Part shown: positions 11,275 to 21,975 of the stretch, one piece after another
How the letters are laid out: the number at the start of each line of letters is the position of its first letter
How positions within the stretch are numbered: position 1 is the first letter of the stretch
Source of the DNA: Ahaetulla prasina
Lineage: Eukaryota > Chordata > Lepidosauria > Squamata > Colubridae
Assembly: GCF_028640845.1 (NCBI RefSeq)
Contig: NC_080548.1
Span: 10,038,314 to 10,102,313, forward strand
Length of the DNA: 64,000 nucleotides
Reading direction: 5' to 3'
Program-made: the position numbers and the translations under genes
The notes under the pieces: model-generated
Seen by the model: only the letters and a program-made list of their open reading frames with translations
What the model was told of the DNA's origin: nothing
Database searches by the model: none

Positions 11275-11400
11275 ACTTCCAATGGCAATAGCACTGATTT
11301 ACAGCCCTCTCTAAATGGTTTACAGAGTCAGCATATTGCCCCAACAGTGTGGATTCTCATTTTACTGGAAGGATGGAAGGCTGAGTCAACCTTGAGACTT
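11275..11400 (-). repeat. tRNA-derived SINE fragment, antisense
   Basis: gcaatagcactgatttacagccctctctaaatggtttacagagtcagcatattgcccc...aggctgagtcaaccttgag is the antisense tail half of the SINE at 5362. From 11401 to 11903 nothing is recognised. Confidence 0.75.
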
Positions 11401-11903
11401 GGAAAATTCAAGAGCACCTTGGGGTCCATGGAGAGGTCAAGAGATCAACCCCAAGTACCATACTCCACAAGATACGTGGAGGCAAGGTTTCATTCATGAA
11501 TTTTGGCTATTGATTGTTTTTGCTGCTCCTGAGATGTCTGTAAAACTCCTTATATTACTGCAAGACTCAATAACTAACGTGTGGGCCTGTAAAATGTTTA
11601 GAATTGGAAATTGTTGTTTTGAGTTTGCAACAAGCTGTTTGAAACCTTCCAGAAGTGTTTGAAAGCAAAGCATCTGTTCTGAACTGGAAAGCAAGCTGTC
11701 TCAAGTTTGAAACGTTTCCAGGAGAGCTGGAGAAACTCATTTCAAATTCAGATCAGCAGTTTTGAACCGAGACTGAAGAAGCACGGCATATTTATGTTTG
11801 AAGCAGTTTGCATATCCATGACATTTCTTGCAAGCCCTGCAGGAGTGTTTATGAGACAAGGGGCGACAAGTCCAAAGCACTCATCACAGGGTCCTCCATA
11901 CCA

Positions 11904-11975
11904 GGGGTCTCCAACCTCGGCAACTTTAAGCCTGGCGGACTTCAACTCCCAGAATTCCCCAGCCAGCAAAGTTTA
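11904..11975. mobile_element. Half copy of the palindromic hAT MITE
   Basis: Only the left half remains (caggggtctccaacctcggcaactttaagcc...cagccagcaaag). Confidence 0.75.
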
Positions 11976-12002
11976 TATTGTCAAGTTTTTCACGTTTTAA
12001 AT

Positions 12003-12117
12003 CACGGGTGTCAAACTCGCCACGTCACGTTGCCATCACATGACATTTTATGACATTTTTCCCCTTCACAGAGCTGGGGTGGGCATCCCGCCCGTGGCCA
12101 CCAGTTTGACACCCCTG
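12003..12117. mobile_element. hAT MITE, 'gtgtcaaactc' family
   Basis: CACGGGTGTCAAACTCG...CAGTTTGACACCCCTG, flanked by the perfect 8-bp duplication ttttaaat (11995-12002, 12118-12125). Same family as 18455-18589 and the outer element 50055-50607. Confidence 0.88.
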
Positions 12118-12290
12118 TTTTAAATCATTTGTAAAAAAAAAAAAACCCAGAGCTGCTGGAAATCAGGCAGCATATACATGTAATATTATAAAGTCTTGAA
12201 AATGGAAGTAGAATGACTGTGGCAAAAGAAAGCAAGGATAGCTTTATCAACAATAATGGGTTATTGGATGCAATTCCAAAACATCTAGAG

Positions 12291-12398
12291 CAGGGGTCTC
12301 CAACCTTGGCAACTTTAAGACTTGTGGACAAAGCTGGCTGAGGAATTCTGGGAGTTGAAGTCCGCCAGGCTTAAAGTTGCCAAGGTTGGAGACCCCTG
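12291..12398. mobile_element. Palindromic hAT MITE, left arm shortened
   Basis: CAGGGGTCTCCAACC...GGTTGGAGACCCCTG; the left arm lacks the 'cttcaactcccagaattcctcag' part. No clear duplication. Confidence 0.85.
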
Positions 12399-12623
12399 CT
12401 CCATACAAGGTCTACCCCTTGTATATTTGTATGTGTGATCACAATACAACTGTGAAGGGGTGAAGCTTAAACTGGGATCTCAAAACTCCTCTTTCTTCAT
12501 TTCAGCAGCATTGTAGTTGGAAATGCTATGCCTGCCATTACGTAGGGGATCTGTGTCACAATGCCGCCAAGCACAGGCTCCCAGTATCACTATCATTGGT
12601 TCATTATGTTAGTGTGGTGGAAA

Positions 12624-12787
12624 CAGAGGTGGGTTCTACTTACCTTCACTACCAGTTCGCAATGGGACCACGCACATGCACAGATCACCCATGATGATGT
12701 CGTGCCAGGTGGGCGGAGCCTCCCACTGGTTTTACTACTGGTTCTATAGAACTGGCTCAAACCGGGAGCAATCCACCACCACCACTG
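12624..12787. mobile_element. hAT MITE, 'gtgggttctactta' family
   Basis: CAGAGGTGGGTTCTACTTACC...CCACCACCACTG. Flanks ggtggaaa / ggtggagt match in 6 of 8 positions. Confidence 0.7.
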
Positions 12788-13865
12788 GGTGGAGTGTGAT
12801 CAGGACCAGGAGGGAGGGATTATATCCCAGAAAAGCAAGAGACAACTCAGTTCAAATAGTTTGTGTGAGAAAAGGAGGCTAAAGATGGCTTCTCCCTAAT
12901 AGTTTTCAGAATCTGTGATTCATGGGAGTCATAGTTTTCTTTGGTTTGGCAAAATTGATGACAGTCTCCAAAAAACCAAGAAAGATACTTAGAGTTATTT
13001 CTAAGTACCTACCTTTATCACCTATAGACAGAATCTTGCCAAACTAAAGAAATCTACCCTGGTTGGTAAGGACTCTGTGCTAGCCTGATTCTCACAACAT
13101 GCTGACTCAGAAATTACAATTCCAGTGTTGTAACTTCAAACAGTCACTAAATGAATGGTTGTAAATCAAGCACTATCCATATGGGACTTCTTTCCTTGCT
13201 TAGCAGATTCTCTAACATTTCTGAGAATACATTTATCTAAGGAGAAGCTATTCTTAAAATGTGCACCTTATCCCAGTTCCCTGAGTAATCTATCTTCATT
13301 GAATGAAAAGTAAGAAGGCCAGCAAGATCTTAAAATGAAACATGGCTTCACAATCTCAATAAAAGCATAAATACTCCAATAAAATGTTCTAATATTATGT
13401 TCTATGAAATATTCTAATCCCGAAACAATTCACTGGGCAAAGCCAATTCTCTAAGTCTCAGCCACAGACTGCTTTTCAATGCCACTCTATTCTTTTGCTT
13501 CTTCCTAATCTGTGGCCTGAGAATTTAGAAATTGTAGGCCTCTTCCCAGATGAGTTAATGGAAAGTCTTCCAGGAGGAAATCAAAGCATCTTCGACCCAT
13601 CCATAAATGTTAACTCCTCCTGACTAGGCAACCTGAATTTTTAGAACTCTTCTCGCAACCCTGAGAAGGGAATGAATTTTTCATGGGCTTTTCAAATATT
13701 GATGCCTTTTTCCTGGAGCTCTAAGTCAAAACTGAATAGCTTCGTTGCGTCTGTGAAATTTGGGGGTGCTGTGTCTTTCCTAGTCTCATTCCCAAATGAG
13801 TTAAGTGAAATGCATCACAGCGGGGTAACCTTCTTTGATTCAGATTTCGCTGGAAATCTAACCCA
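12788..13865. other. Mostly unrecognised
   Basis: Only 13125-13190 (gtaacttcaaacagtcactaaatgaatggttgtaaatcaagc) is a fragment of the MITE family described at 21003-21418. A worn palindromic hAT copy follows at 13866-13946. Confidence 0.5.
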
Positions 13866-13955
13866 GTGTTTTTCAATCTTGGTGACTTTAAGAATTCTGG
13901 GAGTTGAAGTTCACACATCTTAAAGTCACCCAGGTTGAGAAGCATGGGTTTAAGA

Positions 13956-14466
13956 CAGCGGTTCTCAACCTGTGGGTCGGGACCCCGTTGTGGGTCGAAT
14001 GACAATTTGCCAGGGGTTGCCTAAGACCATCGGAAATATGGGAAGTATACTTGCGAGTCGAAGAATCACATTCCAATGGTTGACTCCACAAGCCAGCTGC
14101 AGGCTCTTCAAATCGCTAGCCAAATTCAGCTTCAGGCGCGATGAATTAAAAAAGAGAGAAATCTTTGCTCCGATGTCTCCCTCTCAAGCCAGCTGCAATC
14201 ACTCCCAATCGCTAGCCTAATCTGGCTTCAGGCGTGATAAACTTAATAGGGGAGGAGTCTCCACTTTAATGCCTCCATCCTCAAGGCAATTGCAAGCAGT
14301 TCAGATCGCTAGCCAATACGGCTTCAGGCACGATAAATTCAAAAAAACAGTTTGCCGCTTGTTTTCCCCTTCTGCAGCTGCTGAGGCTAATTTTACGGTT
14401 GGGGTCACCATATCGTGAAGAACTGTATTAAAGGGGTTGCAGCACTATAAAGGTTGAGAACCACTG
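13956..14466. mobile_element. SPIN-like hAT element, non-autonomous
   Basis: The left end CAGCGGTTCTCAACCTGTGGGTCG...GGGGTTGCCTAAGACCATCGG and the right end ...AACTGTATTAAAGGGG...GGTTGAGAACCACTG are the known SPIN termini. Flanks gtttaaga (13948-13955) / gtttaaca (14467-14474) match in 7 of 8. Between the ends a module containing 'gctagccaaattcagcttcaggcgcgat' occurs three times (about 14087-14150, 14165-14245, 14285-14340). No transposase is encoded. Confidence 0.87.
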
Positions 14467-14527
14467 GTTTAACACATCCTCAACCAGCACAGAAGTGGGT
14501 CCTGAACAAGGTAGAATGGAGTGCCCT

Positions 14528-15086
14528 TGTCGTGTCCCACTCCTCCGCTGACGGCCGGGTCGGGGAAGTCCGTATCAAGCGTGCCTCTGCAGCTCTGCCA
14601 AAGTCCTATCAGAGTTCTCAAGGCAGGCAGGAGACCAGGAAGTGACTTCAGCAATCCAAGTTAGACTTTGCCTGACTCAGAGAATGCCAGAAAGCAGATC
14701 CTTTATATAGGCCATGGGGTGTGGCTCCATGACTCAGCACTTATCCAGGCCTGCCCCTCCCTTCCTTTTGCTGACGTCACCTCTCTACTCTCCGGAAGCG
14801 AGGATCTCTCCAGCCTCCAGCTGTTGGTAATCTTAGCTCATGACTGGCTTCACATTCTTCAGGCTCACATGCTGTGGGGGAGGGGTTTAGTTGCTCCGTT
14901 TGCCTGGGCATGGGGCCAGGACTGGGGGCTGAAGGCACGTCAGGCCCTTCGTCTTGCTCGGCCTGTCCGGGCATGGTGCCAGGGCTGGGGGATGGAGGCA
15001 TTCCAGGACATTCTTCCGAACTATCAGCGTCCGGCAGGAGATAAGAGGGGCCCAGCTGCGGCGGGGGGAGCGAGCAAGACACAACA
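14528..15086 (-). mobile_element. Solo LTR of an LTR retrotransposon
   Basis: TGTCGTGTCC...GACACAACA, 559 bp, with TG..CA ends and a perfect 5-bp duplication gccct (14523-14527, 15087-15091). On the minus strand, ctatataaagg at about 14699-14709 is a good TATA box, which sets the orientation. No internal coding region is adjacent, so it is a recombined solo LTR. Class (Gypsy-like) is inferred from length and ends only. Confidence 0.8.
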
Positions 15087-15190
15087 GCCCTCATCCATTG
15101 TCCCCAAGGTGATTTCAAGCAACTACATTAACCTGATTCTTACAACATGCTGACTCAGAAATTGCAACTCCATCTCAACCTTGTCTAGAC

Positions 15191-15325
15191 CAGGGGTCTC
15201 CAACCTTAGCAACTTTCAGACTTATGGACTTCAACTCCCAGAGTTCCTCAGCCAGCTTTGCTGGCTGAGGAACTCTGGGAGTTGAAGTCCATAAGTCTGA
15301 AAGTTGCCAAGGTTGGAGACCTCTG
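15191..15325. mobile_element. Palindromic hAT MITE
   Basis: CAGGGGTCTCCAACC...GGTTGGAGACCTCTG; flanks gtctagac / atctagaa share the core tctaga. Confidence 0.9.
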
Positions 15326-15478
15326 ATCTAGAATATTGTTCCCTTACAGACATTGGCTGAGTGTTTTAAGAGTTTTTTGGACCATTGTCTCAGCATTAAC
15401 CCAACAAACCAACCAATTCAGGCCAAACCTCAGCCCAAGTCCAATTGCCTATCTCATTACAATCCAGAATGAGAGCAG

Positions 15479-15620
15479 CAGTGGTGATATTCAGTCGGTT
15501 CTATCCGGTTCCGGCGAACCGGTAGCGGCGGCCGTGGGAGGCTCCACCCACCTGCCCAGATGTCATCACGTCCCGTTTTTTATGATCTGTGCATGCACGG
15601 AAGGCCCTGCACTCACATTC
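15479..15620. mobile_element. hAT MITE fragment, 'accggtagcggcggc' type
   Basis: Starts CAGTGGTGATATTCAGTCGG and contains ccggcgaaccggtagcgg...gggaggctccacccacc, as in 32613-32811; the right end is lost. Confidence 0.6.
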
Positions 15621-15654
15621 ACATTTGATAAACAGGTATAAACCAGTGGCACCA

Positions 15655-16435
15655 GAGTGCAGGAGAAGAAGTAATGAGTGGAAGTTTGTTAAAGAGGGAT
15701 CCAACCTAGAAGAAAGGAGAAATTTTCTGACAGTGGACTAGTTTGTCACCTGAAGTTATGGGTGCTCCATCACCGGAGGTTTTCAAAAATAGACTGGACA
15801 ACGATGTGACCAGAATGACCTAACCTTTTTGCCATCGTGTGCCAGGAGGGGGGGGCAGGGGGGTCGCGTGCGCATGTGCCATACCCATAATTCTATGCAT
15901 CCTGCCCCCACACATGTGCATGCAAGTCCGCCCCCCCACACTGCTGGCACACGATGGACCGGTAGGCCCGTTTTTCTCTCTCATCTGGCTCCAGAGCCTT
16001 TCTATGAGTCTTGGGAGGGCGAAAATTGCTTTTCCCTCCACACACCCCTCAGAGGCCCTCCAGAGGCCAGAAATGGCCCATTTACCAACTTCCGGTTGGA
16101 CAGGAAGTGACTTTTTTGCTGTCCCCAGCCTCCAGAGACTCCTAGAGAGGCTCTGGAGCCAGGTGAGAGAGAAAAACAGGCCTTCACCACCATCACCCAG
16201 GCCCTCTGAGGCAGGAAACAGCCTGTTTCCCTACTTCTGGTGGGCCCAGAAGGCCTGAAAATCAGCTGGCCAGTGCGCACATGTGCACCGGAGCTGAGCT
16301 CACATGCCCACTGATATGGCTATGTGTGCCATAGGTTCGCCATCATGGGTATAAGGTCTCCTGCCTTGAGTAGGGAGTTGGATTAGAAGGCTTCCAAGGT
16401 CCCTTCCAGCCCTATGATTCTATGCTCTATGTTAT
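15655..16435 (+). repeat. CR1 LINE 3' end split by a GC-rich element (15827-16347)
   Basis: Sense CR1 (gagtggaagtttgttaaagaggga...ctgacagtggac...gaggttttcaaaaatagactggac) stops near 15826 and resumes at 16348 (ataaggtctcctgccttgagtagggagttggattagaaggcttccaaggtccc). The insert starts 'tttttgccatcgtgtgcc' and ends 'ccataggttcgccatcatgg', with GC-rich cccgtttttctctc blocks between. Confidence 0.75.
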
Positions 16436-16767
16436 ATTGGCATTGGATTTAACCTGTGTGAAAGAGACCAATTGTTTTCTTTGTTAGCAACCTTCTGAGA
16501 AGTAGATTCCTGAAACTTCCAGTTTCTCTGGTCTAGATGTTATCACAGTCTTTCTCAAACTGGATTCCTACAGACAATTTCAACTACAGTCCCCAGATAT
16601 CCCTCATCCATTTCCCATTTTATGATGTTTGACCCACACAGATTTCTTTCCCTTTGTATAAAGGGCATATAATGTCTGCATGGAGGTCAAAAAAGTCAAG
16701 ATGGAAGCCCTGCTCCTTTTGTGACACATATTAAGAGAGACACGGGTTTGATCATAGGTTCCGTCTT
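16436..16767. other. No recognisable gene or repeat
   Basis: Unclassified; 16550-16600 may be a worn half hAT palindrome. Confidence 0.4.
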
Positions 16768-17000
16768 GACTTTTTTTTTAATTTGTAAATATATTTTTTT
16801 TACATCCCACCCCCCTCCCCCCACCCACCATCAACCCCTCCCCTCCCCCGACTTCCCAGAGCAGAATACAAGGTATACGATCTGACAATCATAAGCTAGA
16901 ATACCCTAATTATCCATAAATTCCCATCCCTCCCCTAGAACCTCAACTCCCCTTCTCCATAAAGAAAAACAAAGAAGAAGGAAATGTTCGTTCATAAAAT
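16768..17000 (-). repeat. L1 LINE 3' UTR, antisense
   Basis: Poly(T) start, then cccacccccctccccccaccc...cgacttcccagagcagaatacaaggtata, the antisense of the L1 3' UTR found at 9740-9785. The 5' boundary is unclear. From about 17000 to 17934 I recognise nothing. Confidence 0.75.
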
Positions 17001-17934
17001 ATTTGATGTTTCTTCATCCAATAATTATTCCAAATATAGTCAGTCCATCTTCCTCATTCCGGTATATTTTCTTGTGGGTTTTCAGTCTGATACATTGAAG
17101 TTTCCAACAAATTCAATATTTTCAACCTCTAGTCTTTGATAACAAGCATATAATCCATCTTTTTTGACATACAACCTTCTATGGATGCCCCAGCCTTTTT
17201 GCCAAAGATGTTGGAGAGTCAATTACTAATGTAAAATTCCACTAAAATGAGCACTAATATCTTCATTAGTAACTCTTAGCTTATTTTGGGTTTGGGTTGT
17301 TTTTTTAAAAAACAAATAAATTATTGTGACTATCAACAGCTGTTGAAAACATATGAGATTTTGCTTCCCGAAATAGTAAAATTCACAAGCATACAAGTTG
17401 TCATATATTAATTAATTTGGAAGACAAATCCTGTGGGAATGTTTCTTTACTGTTGATAACTGTTTCCACACAGACAGTATCATTTAAATCCAGACCAAAT
17501 TTTGTATAATTTCCCCAAATTTGGCAATTTTCAAGATTCAGCTCCTAGAATTCTCAGAAACGGTTTCCAGGAACCAAAGCACAAAATTATAAACTTGGTG
17601 CTTTATCAGACGAGACAGGATTACAAAGTGAATTTCACATTTAGCAATTGTTCGAAATGTGTGTTTTTCTTGAAAGATAAGCAGTGGGATTTGCCGGTTT
17701 CTTTTCGTGTGTTAAGGAAATGTTTGTACAAAAAGGAATGGATTTATGAAAACGTACAAAGTGCCTTTTGCAGGGGAAAGTGTCTGTAAAAATTAGAATA
17801 TTAGGCAAAATTACAAAACAGGAATCTCTTGGACAGAGAAACCTGTAGTGAAATGCATGCATTATAACCATTAAGCTCAATGAGCCACATTGTGTTTTGC
17901 AAAGTTGGATGTATTTGCTCATTGCTAGCTCAAG

Positions 17935-18375
17935 AAATAGAAATAGAATAGAATACAATAGAGCTGGAAGGGACTTTATAATAATAACAATAATAATAAC
18001 AGAGTTGGAAGGGACCTTGGAGGTCATCTAGTCCAACCCCCTGCCCAGGCAGGAGACACTGCACCATTTCAGACAAATGGTTATCCAACATTTTCTTAAA
18101 AATTTCCAGTGTTGGAGGACCCACAACTTCTGCAGGCAAGTTGTTCCATTTATTGATTGTTCTAACTGTCAGGAAATTTCTCCTTAGTTCTAAGTTGCTT
18201 CTTTCCTTGATTAGTTTTCACTTTGGAGGTCTTCTAGTCCAGGGGTCTCCAACCTTGGCAACTTTAAGCCTGGAGGACTTCAATCCCAGAATGCCCCAGC
18301 TGGCTGGGGAATTCTGGGAGTTGAAGTCCTCCAGCTTAAAGTTGCCAAAGTTGGAGACCCCTGTTCTAGTCCAAC
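17935..18375 (-). repeat. CR1 LINE 3' end, antisense, split by hAT MITE
   Basis: aataataacagagttggaagggaccttggaggtcatctagtcc... to gattagttttcac at about 18213, then a second short CR1 3' piece (tttggaggtcttctagtcc) that is interrupted at 18240. Confidence 0.85.
18240..18363. mobile_element. Palindromic hAT MITE
   Basis: CAGGGGTCTCCAACC...GTTGGAGACCCCTG with the perfect 8-bp duplication ttctagtc (18232-18239, 18364-18371) taken from the CR1 end. Confidence 0.95.
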
Positions 18376-18454
18376 CCCTGGTCCAGTTTACATGATTACT
18401 TTAACTTCAGACACACAGGAGGCCCATTGTTCAATGACCATCGTCCCATTAGAG

Positions 18455-18589
18455 CAGGGGTATCAAACTTGCATCATCACGTCGTTGTCATGTGACGTAT
18501 CACGACTTTTTTCCCCTTCGCTGAACTGGGGGTGGGCATGGCCAACATGTGACACATCCAGGCCACGGGCCACGAGTTTGGCACCCCTG
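18455..18589. mobile_element. hAT MITE, 'gtatcaaacttg' family
   Basis: CAGGGGTATCAAACTTG...GAGTTTGGCACCCCTG; flanks cattagag / tattagag match in 7 of 8. Confidence 0.87.
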
Positions 18590-18653
18590 TATTAGAGTCA
18601 CCCACAAGTCCTTGAGAAGGTCATCTTCAGTGGGTATAAGAATTCTGTTAACA

Positions 18654-18776
18654 CAGGGGTCTGCAAACTTGGCTCTTTTAAGACTTGTGGACTTCAACTC
18701 CCAGAGTTCCTCAGCCAGTTTTGCTTTGGGAATTGAAGTCCACAAGTCTTAAAAGAGCCAAGTTTGCAGACCCCTG
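18654..18776. mobile_element. Palindromic hAT MITE
   Basis: CAGGGGTCTGCAAACTTGGC...GCAGACCCCTG; flanks tgttaaca / tgttagca match in 7 of 8. Confidence 0.9.
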
Positions 18777-18789
18777 TGTTAGCAGAAAT

Positions 18790-19250
18790 CCAACAGCACT
18801 GAAAAAGTGACTTAGGACTGGTCCTCACACTTATGAAAATCAAAGGTTGTCCTCAATTTAAGACCATAATGGGGCCCAGAATTTCTGTTGCTAGGGAAGG
18901 CAGTTGTTAAATAAGTTGTGCTCTTTTTAATTAATTAAGGCTCTTTTGCCATGCTTATTAATCAAATCGCTTCTGTTATTAAGTGAATCACATGGCTCTT
19001 AAGTGAATCCAGCTTCCCAGGTGGTTTTGTTCGACGAAAGCTGGCAGGGAAGGTCACAAATGGTGATCACATGATCCTGGGATGCTGCAACCACCATAAA
19101 CACAAGCCATTTGCCAGAATTTTGATCATGTGATCCTGGGGATGCTGCAACAGTCGTAAGTGTGAGGACCAGTCCCAAGTCAATTTTTCAGTGCCAGCAT
19201 AACTTTGAAGATTCACTTGACGATCGTAAGTCGAGGGTCCCCTGTAGACT
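18790..19250. repeat. MITE of the 'cttacgacc / gttgtaagtcgagg' family
   Basis: Contains ttgttaaataag, aagtgaatcacatgg, ggtgatcacatgatcctgggatgctgcaacc, gatgctgcaacagtcgtaag and gatcgtaagtcgagggtcccctgtag, a pattern repeated at 21003-21418, 22475-22605, 43550-43705 and 59825-60290. Superfamily not determined. Confidence 0.75.
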
Positions 19251-19911
19251 TTTCTCAATGCATCAGGAATATTCGTATATCTTATTTACCAGAAGTCTTT
19301 GGAGGGCAACATCTTTATGAAAAAAAATTGCAAGGCTCCTGCGCTCTTGTGTTTCCAGGTTTGACTGTTTATTCCATCTAATTTGCTTGCAACAAAGGCT
19401 GGCTCACTGCATAATGACAGGCTTGGTTAACTGTTGTGACTTTTTAATTTTCTTTTTTATAAAAAAAAAGAAAAAGAAAAAGAAATAATGAAATGCCTGG
19501 AACGCTTGCGATATTTAAAGTTGTTCCATTTAGAGAGGGCGGGCAGGGTGCGCCCTGTTATTTATTTGGTGCCAAATGACAGATCTTTCCACCGCCACTT
19601 AGCTCAAGCTCAAATTATTAATGCAGAAGGCGACGCAATGTAACATTTGGTATTTATATTGTAATTTAAGGATGCTTTTAGAGCCAAACTCCCTTGACTT
19701 GTGGGGAGGGAGGGGGGAGAAGAACTCGGGGAAGTTTAAGAACTGCAAACGGTGGAAATAAATCAGATAAATTCTTCATGGGGGGGAGGGGCAAAATAGA
19801 TGCCATAAACCTGGCTTTTAGTGAGTCTCATCAAGGGCCCTAATGAGTCTCTTCCAACATTCCCGCCTCCCCTTTCCAATCCCATCAGGCAGATTTTGTA
19901 TCTACAGGTAG
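19251..19911. other. Repeat-poor stretch; possible conserved non-coding block at 19530-19700
   Basis: 19530-19700 has gggcgggcagggtgcgccctgttatttatttggtgcc and 'caaattattaatgcagaaggcgacgcaatg', balanced composition and no repeat signature. It is a candidate for conserved regulatory sequence only. Confidence 0.3.
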
Positions 19912-20049
19912 TCCTTTTTTTTTTTTTTTTTGCATTTATATCCCGCCCTTCTCCGAAGACTCAGGGCAGTTTACACTATGTTAGCAATAGTCTTCATCCT
20001 ATTTGTATATTTATATGCAAAGTCACCTACCCTCTGGGGCTACGCCTTC

Positions 20050-20100
<51 letters not shown>

Positions 20101-20545
20101 TCATATTTATATACCGCCCTATCTCCCTAGGGACTCAGGGCGGTTCACAGGCAAATAAAAATACATATAAATACAGGATAAAATAGCAATTAAAAAACTT
20201 ATTCTGCATAGCCCGATTATATTAAAAAACCATAAATAAAACCCATTAAAACCAATATAAAACCAATATAAAATTTAAAATCTACTCCAGTCCTGCACAA
20301 ATAAATAGATGTGTTTTAAGCTCGCGGCGGAAGGTTCGGAGGTCCGGGAGTTGACGAAGTCCTGGGGGGAGTTCGTTCCAGAGGGTGGGAGCCCCCACAG
20401 AGAAGGCCCTTCCCCTGGGTGTCGCCAGACGGCACTGCCTAGCTGACGGCACCCTGAGGAGTCCCTCTCTGTGAGAGCGCACGGGTCGGTGAGAGGTATT
20501 CGGTCGCAGCAGGCGGTCCCGTAAGTAACCCGGCCCTATGTTCTT
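19912..20545 (-). repeat. L2-type LINE 3' ends, antisense (two pieces)
   Basis: 19912-20046 and 20047-20545 both begin with T-rich tracts then 'accgcccttctccgaagactcagggc'. The second encodes, antisense (20282-20593), GAPTLWNELPPGLRQLPDLRTFRRELKTHLFI, the usual L2 C-terminus. A (TTTA)n array occupies 20050-20101. Confidence 0.85.
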
Positions 20546-20790
20546 CCCGACCTCCGGGCCTTTAAGCACGAGCTCAAGACTTTTTTGTTTCACCGAGCTT
20601 TTAGAGCCAGGGTTGGCCTAAGAGTAATTTTTAATTGAGTGATTTTATTACTTGTTATTTTAATATTCGGCCTTATGGTTTCAGATTTTTAAATTTCAAA
20701 TATTGTGTTTTAATTTTTGTATATGTCTTTTTAACTTGGCTGTAAACCGCCCTGAGTCTTCGGAGAAGGGCGGTATAGAAATGTAAATAA

Positions 20791-20841
<51 letters not shown>

Positions 20842-20842
20842 A
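20546..20842 (+). repeat. L2-type LINE 3' end, sense
   Basis: cgacctccgggcctttaagcacgagctcaagac... to ctgtaaaccgccctgagtcttcggagaagggcgg, then (AAAT)n at 20785-20842. It stands head-to-head with the antisense copy. Confidence 0.85.
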
Positions 20843-21000
20843 CAAACTTATTGCCCCCAACAATCTGGGTCCTCATTTTACCTACCTTATAAAGGATGGA
20901 AGGCTGAGTCAACCGTGGGCCTGGTGGGACTAGAACCTGCAGTAATTGCAGGCAGCTGTGTTAATAACAGACTGCATTAGTCTGTTGAGCCACAAGAGGC
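20843..21000 (-). repeat. SINE-like fragment, antisense
   Basis: ttattgcccccaacaatctgggtcctcattttacc...aggctgagtcaacc, then a B-box-like part. Related to the SINE at 55215 but with a different head. Confidence 0.6.
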
Positions 21001-21002
21001 CC

Positions 21003-21418
21003 CTTGACTTACGACTGCCATTGGGATCAGAATTTCCACAGCTAAGAAAGATAACTGTTAAGTGAATTGCACCCAAGGGGAACACAGAGTTGTTAAGCGA
21101 ATCACCTTAGGTACCCAATGTTACTACCTTTTCTTGCCACGGTTGTTAGTCAAAGCCCTGTGGTTGTTAAGTAATTCACACTATTGTTAAATTAATCCAG
21201 CTTCCCCGCTGACTTTGCTTGTCAGCAAAGGTCCAAAATGATGATCGAATGACCCTGGAACACTGCAAGCGTCATAAATGCATGGCGCTTGCAAATTTTG
21301 ATCACGTGATCATTATTGCTGTAACCATTGGAAGTGTGCGGACCAGTTTTAAGTCAGTGCCATGGTAACTTCAAACGGTCACTAAGCAAATGGTTGTAAG
21401 TCAAGGACTGCCTGGACG
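21003..21418. repeat. MITE, best copy of the 'gttgtaagtcgagg' family
   Basis: cttgacttacgactgcc...gttaagcgaatcacc...gtcagcaaaggtcc...gatcacgtgatc...aaacggtcactaagcaaatggttgtaagtcaagg. The ends are inverted relative to each other (cttgacttacgac / gttgtaagtcaag). Confidence 0.8.
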
Positions 21419-21547
21419 TCAGTGTTTCTCAAACTTAGCAACATTAAGACTTTAACTCCCAGGAAGTCAGGTTGGTGACCACAATGGTGTGATCAATGCA
21501 CCTGTTTCTAAGGAGATTGTATACCATATAAGCAACAAGATACCATA

Positions 21548-21975
21548 TCATGCTAGCCAGGGGTGGAATTGAAAATTTTTTGCCCGGTTGCTAGGTGGGT
21601 GTGGCCATGGGGGTATGGTCTACTCGGCCTCCTGCACCACAGCAGGGGGGGTGTTTTCACCCTCCCCAGGCTCCAGAGGCTTTCTTTGAGCCTCCGGATG
21701 GGTGAAAATGGCTTCCCTCAGGCTCCAGAGTCCCTCCAGAGGCCGGAAATGTGCCCATTTCCGGACTTCCGGTACTTCTGGGAGGCCCATTTTTTGCCCT
21801 CCCAGAGCCTCCATGCGGGCCCTGCATTTACCTGGCATCCAAAACGGGCCACATGGAGACTCCTGGTTGAGGGGGGGGTCAGCCAGTTCTTGCAACTACC
21901 ACTTCGGCAAACCAGATGTAAAATTAGCCTCTAGCTCACCCGAACCGGTCTGAACCAGCTGAATCCCACCTCGAT
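21548..21975. mobile_element. GC-rich hAT-like element
   Basis: CAGGGGTGGAATTGAAAATTT...CTGAATCCCACCTCG with GC-rich ctccagaggccggaaatg blocks inside. No clear duplication; superfamily inferred from the end. Confidence 0.55.

Noticed and set aside
14668..15153. Overlapping open frames of 161 and 113 codons
   Set aside because: They lie inside the solo LTR, where GC-rich sequence has few stops by chance; no family resemblance.
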